Shown here piece by piece: positions 1 through 6,842 of a stretch of DNA of 6,880 nt (position 1 is its first letter; every line of letters starts with the position of its first letter). This DNA is from JBFJVZ01 sp041623895. GTDB taxonomy: Bacteria > Planctomycetota > Planctomycetia > Pirellulales > Pirellulaceae. The notes beneath the pieces are model-generated. The model was not told where the DNA came from. It worked only from the letters and a program-made list of their open reading frames with translations, and did no database searches. The stretch covers positions 1-6,880 of the forward strand of contig JBFJVZ010000406.1 of NCBI GenBank assembly GCA_041623895.1, read 5' to 3'. Position numbers and translations under genes: made by a program.

Positions 1-441
1 CCAAATCGCCGCGGGGAAAATCGGGTTGGAGATGACGATTCCTGGGGCTGCGGAATGCTCGCTGAGACGAGCAATCCTGATCCCAGGTTATATTCTGCCA
101 CTGCTACGCAGTTGTCGTATTGTTGTGACCAATCAAAACGTTCATGCCTGCAACTACCGTGACTCAAGAGAAAAGCCATTCCTAAGCCGGACGCTCTCCC
201 CGTCCTGGCCTACAAACTTTTGATCATGCTGGATATCTTCGAGCGGCTCGATGTACAGGCCGATGGCGCGGATGTTGCGACAATTGATCCCAGTCGTCGG
301 ATTCTCCTTCACGCTGGTTGCATGGTATTTTGATTGTCGATTTCCGGCGAATCGACGCGAATTGCCGGGCCCGGCGGTGGTGGCGCCGTCCCTGGTGGAT
401 GCGTTGGGTTGTTATAGGAAGCTCCTGCTTAAGAAAAAAAC
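1..441. other. Leader region with no supportable gene
   Basis: I see no convincing gene in this 441-nt stretch. Two plus-strand frames are open from the left edge, one to a stop at 160-162 and one to 221-223. A minus-strand frame starting at about 176 also runs off the left edge. None gives a protein I recognise, so a short 3' end of an upstream gene cannot be excluded. A 34-codon frame at 226-330 and a 64-codon frame at 251-445 lie just before the stress-protein gene and show no family signature. The region also holds nested inverted repeats at 41-87 and a CRP/FNR-like half-dyad at 123-136, both described as findings. No tRNA-like or rRNA-like sequence was noticed. The promoter of the downstream operon is presumably here, but I could not place a -35/-10 pair with confidence. 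Confidence 0.5.
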
Positions 442-1338
442 ATGAAGATTTTGCTGGCGACAGACGGATCACCACATGCTCAGAACGCAACGAAACTGCT
501 GCGTCGGCTATCGTGCTGTGAGCCGATTGAGTTAACGGTACTGACGGTGACTTACCAGCCCGCGCATGCCGAACATGAGGAAGGCGACGAGTGGGTGCAG
601 AGCTATGTGAATAAGGAAAAAGCTTACGCCGACGAAGCGTTCGCCCAAGTCGAAACGATACTTGAGGACGCGGACGTGACGTTACAACAAGTGATTGAGC
701 ACGGACATGTCGGGCACGCGACGACCGAACTTGCCACATCAATCGGTGCTGAATTGATTGTGATCGGTGCCAAAGGGCACTCGCAGTTGGACCGGATCTT
801 GCTGGGCAGTACGAGTGACTTTGTGGCAACCCAAGCGGATTGTTCTGTGCTGGTGGTGCGGCCCACTGATTTGGACGGCGATTGTGGTGATACGTTGCGA
901 ATCACGATCGGATTTGACGGATCCGCGGGTTCTCGCTGCGCCATCGAACAGTTTCTGGCTTTTGATTGTGGCGCTTTGGCAAAGGCTCAAGTGGTGACTG
1001 TGATCCGGCCGGTACGCACGCTTGCTCGAGAACTTTTCCCCAATAGCAGGGGTGGCATGGAGCAACGCATGGAGGAAGCCCAACATAATCTTGAGGAAGT
1101 CGCCGCGACGTTCGCCGATGCGGGCATGACCGCCAATCAAACCATCATTCAATCAGATCACGTCGGCAGTGCCTTGTGTGAAATTGCCGATCGACATCAG
1201 AGCGATTTGATCATCGTAGGTGATACCGGACGTTCGGAGTTAAGCAAGCTTGTTTTGGGCAGTGTGCCCAACTATGTTCTGCGACATTCGTCTTCATCCG
1301 TCTTGATCTGCCGATCGCGGCAGCTGTTGGCGGACTAA
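442..1338 (+). CDS. Tandem-domain universal stress protein (UspA family)
   Basis: A 298-residue cytoplasmic protein made of two universal stress protein domains in tandem, roughly residues 1-142 and 151-293. Each domain opens with a beta strand ending in the family Asp (D8 in ATDGS, D159 in GFDGS). Each ends with the ATP-binding signature G-2x-G-9x-G-S: G109/G112/G122-S123 and G260/G263/G273-S274. Both sites look intact, so both halves probably bind ATP, as in the ATP-binding Usp class; many tandem Usps keep only one. There is no signal peptide or membrane segment. The start is forced: an in-frame TAA lies 12 nt upstream and no other ATG lies between. No Shine-Dalgarno sits at normal spacing; AGGAAG at 416-421 is 20 nt away and the immediate leader is A-rich. 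It heads a probable operon with the amylase gene 22 nt downstream. Such proteins are tied to starvation, hypoxia or redox stress; the specific signal here is not visible. Confidence 0.95.
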   Translation: MKILLATDGSPHAQNATKLLRRLSCCEPIELTVLTVTYQPAHAEHEEGDEWVQSYVNKEKAYADEAFAQVETILEDADVTLQQVIEHGHVGHATTELATSIGAELIVIGAKGHSQLDRILLGSTSDFVATQADCSVLVVRPTDLDGDCGDTLRITIGFDGSAGSRCAIEQFLAFDCGALAKAQVVTVIRPVRTLARELFPNSRGGMEQRMEEAQHNLEEVAATFADAGMTANQTIIQSDHVGSALCEIADRHQSDLIIVGDTGRSELSKLVLGSVPNYVLRHSSSSVLICRSRQLLAD

Positions 1339-1346
1339 GTTATTGG

Positions 1347-1352
1347 GGGGGA
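1347..1352 (+). promoter_or_regulatory. Ribosome binding site deciding the amylase start
   Basis: The run of G ending in GGGGAG lies 8 nt before ATG 1361. It lies inside the extra codons that a TTG start at 1343 would add, so ATG 1361 is the better start. The protein then begins MLRGTLLQPW, matching where amylases of this type usually begin their first barrel strand. Confidence 0.6.
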
Positions 1353-2767
1353 GAAACATCATGCTAAGGGGCACTCTTTTGCAGCCGTGGAACTATCACA
1401 CGCCACGTCTGGACGGTTCGGGCAATAACCTTTGGCAACGTTTGGAGCGAGATGCCCGCCGCTATGCCGACTTGAGATTCACCGCACTCTGGTTGCCGCC
1501 GGCCAGCGAAGGGTCTGGCGGCGAGCATGATGTGGGTTACGGTATCAAGAACTGGCACGATCTGGACGGTACGAAGTACGGAAATGGCGATCAGCTTGAG
1601 CAGGCTTGCCGCGCGCTGAATTCCAGCGGAATCCAGGTTTACCACGACCAGGTGCATAACCATTTGATGGGGGGTGAAATCGAAAACGGCGTGTGGTGCT
1701 TGCACGTGAAGAAGAACAATAAGAACGAACGCTTGGACCCGAGCAAACAGTGGTTTCAAGCCGACATTCCGACCGGCTACCCGTGGCTGGGTTTGAATCG
1801 CCATCACTTCGACGCCTACCACCCCAATGACCACGACTGCTGGGCGCTCAGTAACAAGAGCTTCGATCGTGAGGCCAACGTGGATCCGCTGATGGGTTGC
1901 GACCTGGACTTCGATAACGTCGATTTGGTGATGAAGCTCCGTGACTTCGGCTTCGATTTCAAGCATCGAATTCCTGTTGACGGATATCGCTTCGACGCGG
2001 TCAAGCACATTCGTCCCAAGGGCACGCTTAACTTTTTGACGGACATGCGGCGATCGGATTCCCGAAATCTTTTTGCCGTGGGCGAGTATCTCTCCGAGAA
2101 TCTGGACGAGCTAAAGTGGTACGTGCATCAGACTCATGGGCAGATTTCGCTGTTTGATTTCGCGCTGCAACGAAAATTTGTGCGGGCCTCGCGGGACCAT
2201 TCCCATTTTGACATGAGGTCGCTTGGCTACGGTACGTTTACTGCGGAATTGCCCGTCTTGTCGGTGACATTCGTGCATAGCCACGACGATCAACCGCCCG
2301 CTCATGGCAAAGGACATCGAGGCGAATACGTGGGTGACTGGTTTCTCTCGCAAGCCTACGCGTTCATTCTGCTCCGTGACCAAGGCTATCCGATGGTCTC
2401 GGATGTCGACCTGCTGCACCATTCCGATCTGGTCAAACGTTTGACGTTGGCGCGAGCGCATTGCACTTACGGCTGGCGTCACGACCGCCTGGATCACGCC
2501 AATACCATTGGCTGGTCATTTTCCGGCGGCCACGGCTATGACAACAGCATGGCGGTGGTCATGACCAACGGTATTGTGGGCACCAAATGGCTGCCCACCG
2601 GCAAACCTGGTCTAAGCTATCGCGATCTGCTGGACGGACATCAACACACGGTCACCACCAATGGCGACGGGTGGGCTAAATTTTCCTGTCCCGATCGCAG
2701 CACATCCGTGTGGGTCGAAGCGACCAAGTACGATCAAATCAAACACTTGGCCGGAGAGGATGACTGA
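1351..2767 (+). CDS. GH13 alpha-amylase, cytoplasmic type (GH13_5-like); start at 1361
   Basis: A retaining alpha-glucan hydrolase of glycoside hydrolase family 13, cutting alpha-1,4 bonds of starch or glycogen. The coding start I favour is ATG 1361 (468 residues), with a GGGGAG-type ribosome site 8-9 nt upstream; the listed start includes that site. Motifs (numbered from that ATG): WLPPASEG 45-52 with DVGYG 57-61; region I D96-Q-V-H-N100-H101; region II G208-Y-R210-F-D212-A-V-K215-H216, D212 being the nucleophile; region III E242 (VGEY), the acid/base; region IV H308-D309. The order (beta/alpha)8 barrel with inserted B domain (about 102-175), then a C-terminal beta domain (about 395-458), and the wording match liquefying/cytoplasmic amylases such as E. 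coli AmyA and Bacillus AmyL. No signal peptide is present, so it should act on internal glucan. Regions I and IV depart from consensus (see findings), but the catalytic triad is intact. Confidence 0.92.
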
Positions 2768-2810
2768 TAGTCTTTGGCAATGTCTTGCCTGTCACGAAAG
2801 GTTGATGGCG

Positions 2811-3674
2811 ATGGAGATCTGGAGATTTACGACCGCGATTTTGCTGACCTTTTCCGTTGCTTCCCTGGCCGTTGCCCACGAACCTGGGCTAAGCATTACC
2901 TACCTAAAGCGATCCAAAATCGCAGACAAGTCGGAGGGCTTGAAAGAGCCATCGGGATTGGCGCTGTCGCATGGCGGCAAGTCACTGTGGACCATCAGCG
3001 ACGATGCCAAAATTATCTACAAATTGGGCATCGATGGGGTGCGCAACAGGAGTGACTATTTCAAAATCGACTCGAAGGGGCTGGAAGGCATCGCCCTGGA
3101 TAGTGATGGCGACCACCTGTATGCCGTGCAGGAGAGTAAGAATGCGATCATCAAGATCAACGTCACCAGCGAAACCGAAAGCGAGACCCATCGCCTGAGC
3201 GAGATGCAGGGCTTCAGCCTGGTTGAAGACGATTTTGAAGCCGATCAAAACAACAAGGGCCTCGAAGGGATCACGCTGATGCCCAGCGGAGATTTGCTGG
3301 TGATCAAGGAAGGCGGGCCGGGCCTGCTGGTTGAAGTCTCCGCGGACTTGGCCGAGATTCGCTCGGTCGTACGGCTCGATCGCGACCGTGGTTTCTTTGA
3401 TGACGACACCGAACCGGAAGCGATTGACTTCTCCGGTATTTGCTACGACAACAAACGAAACCTGCTCTGGATCGTCAGCGACAAGGCAAAACGAGTTTAT
3501 CTATTCGACCGTGCGATCAATCAAGTGACACAGAGTTTTGCGTTGGGATACGGCCAACGCGGCGAGTACCAGGAGATTAAGAAGGCCGAGGGAATCACGA
3601 TCGATCCCGATACCGATCGACTGTACATTGTCAGTGACGAAGAAGCGCGACTGTACATCTACCAGGTGCGATAA
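2811..3674 (+). CDS. Exported SdiA-regulated (YjiK-like) beta-propeller protein
   Basis: A 287-residue protein with an N-terminal Sec-type signal peptide: basic start MEIWR, hydrophobic stretch 7-20, and A20-V-A22 before H23 as the likely cleavage site. The mature part has repeated propeller-like blades, each with an EG or SG turn and a later aromatic/aliphatic strand: EPSGLAL 46-52 with LWTISD 59-64, GLEGIAL 90-96, GLEGITL 150-156, DFSGICY 206-212 with LLWIVSD 218-224, and AEGITID 259-265 with LYIVSD 271-276. This pattern fits the SdiA-regulated family (PF06977; E. coli YjiK), whose biochemical role is not settled. ATG 2811 has GAAAGG 9 nt upstream; ATG 2805 (two residues longer) is also possible. 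An in-frame ATG at 2760 would overlap the amylase stop and put 17 odd residues before the signal peptide, so I reject it. It is probably the last gene of the operon. Confidence 0.85.
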   Translation: MEIWRFTTAILLTFSVASLAVAHEPGLSITYLKRSKIADKSEGLKEPSGLALSHGGKSLWTISDDAKIIYKLGIDGVRNRSDYFKIDSKGLEGIALDSDGDHLYAVQESKNAIIKINVTSETESETHRLSEMQGFSLVEDDFEADQNNKGLEGITLMPSGDLLVIKEGGPGLLVEVSADLAEIRSVVRLDRDRGFFDDDTEPEAIDFSGICYDNKRNLLWIVSDKAKRVYLFDRAINQVTQSFALGYGQRGEYQEIKKAEGITIDPDTDRLYIVSDEEARLYIYQVR

Positions 3675-3693
3675 CGAACTCGTGTCAGGGCGC

Positions 3694-5157
3694 TCAAATC
3701 AATTCTTTGATCGGCTGCCCGTTTTCCTGCACGATGAACCTGGGGCGGCCGCGGTCATCCAAATAGGTTTCACCAAGCGGCACTTCCATGTGGTGGTAAA
3801 TCGTTGCCGCAAGATCACCAGGTGTGACGGGGCGAGTTTTGATGTGCCCGCCATCTTCTTCAGTTGCGCCAATGATTTGGCCGTGTCGCATACCGCCGCC
3901 CGCCAGACACATCGACATCACTTGGGGCCAGTGGTTGCGGCCATCGGTACTCCCTTGCGTCCCCATCGTCGGAGTCCGACCAAATTCGCCCATCGCGATC
4001 ACCAAAACGTCGTCCAGCAGTCCACGCTGCTGCAGGTCCGAGACAAGCGTCGTGATGAGGTGGTCGAACAATGGCAACAGCGGTTTCAGTCCCTTGCTGA
4101 TGCCACCGTACGGCGGAATGTTATCGCCGTGGTTGTCCCAGGTTCCCGAAGCGGTGTGATAGCTCAAGTCAATCGTGACAAACGACACGCCCGATTCCAC
4201 CAGCCGTCGCGCCAACAGCGCTTGTTGGCACCATAAATGTTCGCCGTATTGCTCACGAATCGCAGCGGGCTCCTGACTTAAGTCAAAGGCCTTCTGCACA
4301 CGACCGCCGGTCAGCATGTCGATGGCCTGCTGCTGGTAAGCGTCGATCGCTTCCATGTTTCCGGACGTGTCCAACTCTCGTCGCATCTGATCAAGCTGTT
4401 TCAGCAAGCCAAGCCGCTGCCCGATCCGATCGAAACTCAGATCACGCGGCAGTTTGAACATCTTCGATTGGGAAACTTTGCCGGTGTCTTTCCCAACCAG
4501 GTCATAGACGGGAAGCTTGGCCGCCGCCTGGTTGCCCATGAACGGGTTGTACTGTTGACCTAAGTATCCGGCATAGGCGATATGTGAACGTGACTTTTGA
4601 AAGGCGACATACGGCGGCACGCTCGGATGATTTGCGCCGCGAAATTTTGACACCACGGACGCGATTGCCGGATAACGGTCTCCATTGGGATTCACGCGCG
4701 GAGCCGCATCGCGGTGACCGGTCTGCATCACCTGATTCGGTTCATGATTACTCTTGCGGCAATCAACCGAACGGATGATCGTAAATTGATCCAGCATCGC
4801 TGCCTGTTTGGGCAGGTGCTCGCAGATGAACTCGCCCGGGATTGCGGTGTGAATCGGTTTAAAGGGACCGCGGTTGATCAGCGGCCGATCAGGTTTCATA
4901 TCCCAGGTATCGATGTGACTGGGCCCGCCGGTCATCCACAATAAGATCACCGACCGATGAGAGGAAACGCGTTCGCCGGCCGAGGCAGCTTCGGCGCGGT
5001 AACGCATCAAACCGGGCAGCGTCAGTCCTGCGATCCCAGCCAGTCCTGCCTTCATCATATTCCGGCGACTGACCAAACAAAGACCGTCACGCTGAGTCCC
5101 ACCAAAGGAGGCAAACGCGTGGTCATTGTGACCGCCGCAAAGCGGATGATCCCACAT
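3694..5157 (-). CDS. Tat-exported DUF1501 family protein, paralogue A
   Basis: A 487-residue DUF1501 protein (PF07394), placed by family knowledge in the alkaline phosphatase/sulfatase-like fold; its substrate is unknown. A 29-residue Cys/His-containing lead (LCGGH 6-10) precedes a Tat-like motif S30-R31-R32-N-M-M-K36, a hydrophobic stretch to about L50, and Ala-rich cleavage options near 57-60. Family motifs are GGPSHIDTWDMKP 77-89, WDNHGDN 340-346, GEFGRTP 390-396, GRNHWP 406-411, GGG 420-422 and GATEEDG 430-436, with the usual PIKEL tail. Length is normal for the family and the frame is unbroken. The start at 5155-5157 has GGAAG about 5 nt upstream on the minus strand. It is convergent with the propeller gene, with 19 nt between stops and no clear terminator hairpin there, and divergent from the second DUF1501 gene. 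In planctomycetes these genes often travel with DUF1549/DUF1553 cytochrome-like genes, none of which is present here. Confidence 0.93.
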   Translation of the reverse strand: MWDHPLCGGHNDHAFASFGGTQRDGLCLVSRRNMMKAGLAGIAGLTLPGLMRYRAEAASAGERVSSHRSVILLWMTGGPSHIDTWDMKPDRPLINRGPFKPIHTAIPGEFICEHLPKQAAMLDQFTIIRSVDCRKSNHEPNQVMQTGHRDAAPRVNPNGDRYPAIASVVSKFRGANHPSVPPYVAFQKSRSHIAYAGYLGQQYNPFMGNQAAAKLPVYDLVGKDTGKVSQSKMFKLPRDLSFDRIGQRLGLLKQLDQMRRELDTSGNMEAIDAYQQQAIDMLTGGRVQKAFDLSQEPAAIREQYGEHLWCQQALLARRLVESGVSFVTIDLSYHTASGTWDNHGDNIPPYGGISKGLKPLLPLFDHLITTLVSDLQQRGLLDDVLVIAMGEFGRTPTMGTQGSTDGRNHWPQVMSMCLAGGGMRHGQIIGATEEDGGHIKTRPVTPGDLAATIYHHMEVPLGETYLDDRGRPRFIVQENGQPIKELI

Positions 5158-5293
5158 GGCTTCTTCCGTAAGTGTGCGAGGGACTTGGCATTCTACCGGC
5201 TACCTGACCGCGGGGCAAAGCAATTCCCCCCTACTGACGGTGAGATATCCAACTCATGTGTCGCTGAAAACCGCGAGCGGGTAAACTGGTTCC
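5158..5293. promoter_or_regulatory. Shared divergent upstream region of two DUF1501 genes
   Basis: These 136 nt separate two divergently transcribed DUF1501 starts, so both promoters should lie here or slightly inside the genes. I looked for sigma-70-like pairs on both strands and found none with convincing boxes and spacing. On the minus side, GGAAG at 5163-5167 is the ribosome site of the leftward gene. The rightward gene has no clear Shine-Dalgarno before its ATG at 5294. Coregulation of the pair is an inference from layout only. Confidence 0.4.
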
Positions 5294-6703
5294 ATGCTTC
5301 GTTTCACATCAGGTCGAACCTTCAGCAATTGCTCCGGGATTTCCCGCCGCGGTTTCCTGTCCGCTGGTTCGCTGGGGATAGCCGGCTTGACGCTACCAGA
5401 ATTGCTGGCGGCCGAAGCGTTGGCGGGAAAGGGGCCGTCGCGGAAATCGATCATCGTGATTCACCTGGATGGCGGCCCGCCGCAAATGGACTTGATCGAT
5501 CCCAAGCCCGAGGCGCCGATGGAATTGCGCAGTCCCTTTGCGCCGATCAGCACGAATGTTGCCGGGCTTCAGCTGACTGAGTTGATGCCGCAATGCGCAA
5601 AGATTGCGGACAAACTGGTGCTGCTCCGCTCGCTGGTGGATTCCGACGGCAAGCACCACGCCTTTCAATGCCAGTCCGGATACAAAGAGAACGTGTTGCG
5701 ATCCGTTGGTGGCCGGCCGGCGCTGGGTTGCGTGGTCAATCACTTGCTCAGCACTCCCGAAGATAGTGTCCCAAATTTCGTCGACCTGATGCAGGGTCGT
5801 CCTCTGGTTCGCAACAGCGCGCGGCCGGGCTTTCTGGGTCCCAGCGTCAAGCCATTCCGGCCCGATATTTCCGATCGTTGGAAACGCGAGCTGGAAGCAG
5901 GCATGAAAGGAGAACTCGCCCGGCTTGGCAGTGAACACAAAACGGAAATGAAGCTAATCCAGGATCTTCCTATTTCGCGACTTGATGACCGCCTGGAACT
6001 GCTCAAGAACATTGACGGGTTCAATCGCACGCTGGATCAATCGGGCAGCATGGAAGCGATGGATCACTTCACGCGACAAGCTTACAAGATCCTGACGTCC
6101 GGCACGTTCGCCAGTGCGATGGATATTGACCGGGAAGACGCCGACGTGATCGAGCACTACACGCCGAACACAAATTGGGGCGGCAAGAAGTTTTACACCG
6201 CCGAAGGCCCGGATGCGGCATTCAAGTTCTTGCTGGCGCGCCGCCTGGTGGAAGCCGGCGTACGCGTGGTTAGTTTGTCGCTCAGTGATTTTGACACGCA
6301 CTCCGACAACAACGCGCGGATGGAACATTTGGGACCGTTGTTTGATTTTGGATTTCACGCCCTGGTTACCGATCTGGAATCGCGCGGCATGTTGGATGAC
6401 GTGACCGTGCTGGCTTGGGGTGAATTCGGGCGCACACCAAAGGTCAACAAGAAGGGTGGCCGCGACCATTGGCCAAGATTGTCGATGGGCATGATGGCCG
6501 GCGGTGGCATGACCGGCGGCCTCGTTCTAGGCACGACGGATCGCATTGCTTCCGATGTGACCGATCGACCGATCCGCTACGCCGACGTTATTGCCACGCT
6601 GTATCACCAGATTGGCATCGATCCGCAAACGGTCATTCATGACCATACTGGCCGTCCCCACGTGCTAATGGATCACGGACAGGTGATTCGGGAATTGGTG
6701 TAA
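5294..6703 (+). CDS. Tat-exported DUF1501 family protein, paralogue B
   Basis: A 469-residue DUF1501 protein (PF07394), similar in plan to its divergent neighbour but clearly a different subfamily. A canonical Tat motif S17-R18-R19-G-F21-L22 is followed by a hydrophobic segment 24-40 and ALA 42-44 as a possible cleavage site. Family motifs are DGGPPQMDLIDPKP 59-72, LLARRLVEAGVRVVS 313-327, DFDTHSDNN 332-340, GEFGRTP 376-382, GGRDHWP 388-394, GGG 403-405 and LGTTD 412-416, with the tail HGQVIRELV. In the first motif the His found in the partner (GGPSHID) is Gln (GGPPQMD), and the second conserved aromatic is absent. ATG 5294 is the only in-frame start before the Tat motif; its leader lacks a good Shine-Dalgarno. 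It is expected to be exported folded to the periplasm-like compartment; reaction and substrate unknown. It is followed by a hairpin-rich non-coding region. Confidence 0.93.
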   Translation: MLRFTSGRTFSNCSGISRRGFLSAGSLGIAGLTLPELLAAEALAGKGPSRKSIIVIHLDGGPPQMDLIDPKPEAPMELRSPFAPISTNVAGLQLTELMPQCAKIADKLVLLRSLVDSDGKHHAFQCQSGYKENVLRSVGGRPALGCVVNHLLSTPEDSVPNFVDLMQGRPLVRNSARPGFLGPSVKPFRPDISDRWKRELEAGMKGELARLGSEHKTEMKLIQDLPISRLDDRLELLKNIDGFNRTLDQSGSMEAMDHFTRQAYKILTSGTFASAMDIDREDADVIEHYTPNTNWGGKKFYTAEGPDAAFKFLLARRLVEAGVRVVSLSLSDFDTHSDNNARMEHLGPLFDFGFHALVTDLESRGMLDDVTVLAWGEFGRTPKVNKKGGRDHWPRLSMGMMAGGGMTGGLVLGTTDRIASDVTDRPIRYADVIATLYHQIGIDPQTVIHDHTGRPHVLMDHGQVIRELV

Positions 6704-6785
6704 ATAAGCGCGCGCGATTCTGAACGAGTCTGTTTTATGGGTATTCGTTTTCCGTTCTTTCGGGCCGAAGGTCCGTTCGTTTGCT

Positions 6786-6810
6786 TAGCCCAGCCGATCG
6801 GGCTGGGTTA
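6786..6810 (+). terminator. Strong stem-loop after DUF1501 gene, terminator-like or repeat hairpin
   Basis: TAGCCCAGCC (6786-6795) pairs with GGCTGGGTTA (6801-6810) around loop GATCG, giving a 10-bp stem with one G-U pair. It is about 80 nt past the stop of the preceding gene. No T-run follows, so a classical intrinsic terminator is doubtful; it may instead be the core of the repeat family or protect the transcript 3' end. Confidence 0.4.
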
Positions 6811-6842
6811 TATCCGACCCGTATCGACATGAAGGCCCAACG

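Noticed and set aside
251..445. 64-codon plus-strand frame whose stop overlaps the stress-protein ATG (ATGA)
   Set aside because: The overlap resembles translational coupling, but there is no ribosome site at the start and the protein has no recognisable feature apart from one short hydrophobic stretch.
224..829. Minus-strand open frame (201 codons) overlapping the stress-protein start
   Set aside because: Low-complexity Arg/Ser/His-rich translation, no motif, and it is antisense to the first Usp domain.
1343..1360. TTG start giving six extra residues to the amylase
   Set aside because: The G-rich ribosome site falls inside these codons and fits ATG 1361 instead.
1364..2008. Long minus-strand open frame (214 codons) inside the amylase gene
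   Set aside because: It is antisense to a region with clear GH13 motifs, has no recognisable domain and no ribosome site; it is a shadow of the amylase codon pattern.
2781..2795. CLACH, a CxxCH heme c-like motif
   Set aside because: It lies between the amylase stop and the likely start of the propeller gene, ahead of the signal peptide, where it could not be a cytochrome c site; it is probably not translated.
3538..4236. Plus-strand open frame (232 codons) across the convergent junction
   Set aside because: It overlaps the end of the propeller gene and is antisense to the conserved C-terminal motifs of DUF1501 paralogue A; composition is Arg/His-rich and unlike a folded protein.
5393..5938. 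Minus-strand open frame (181 codons) within DUF1501 paralogue B
   Set aside because: Antisense shadow of a gene with well-preserved family motifs.
6716..6738. Small hairpin GATTC/GAGTC followed by TGTTTTAT, terminator-like
   Set aside because: Only a 5-bp stem with a G-U pair; too weak to call an intrinsic terminator.
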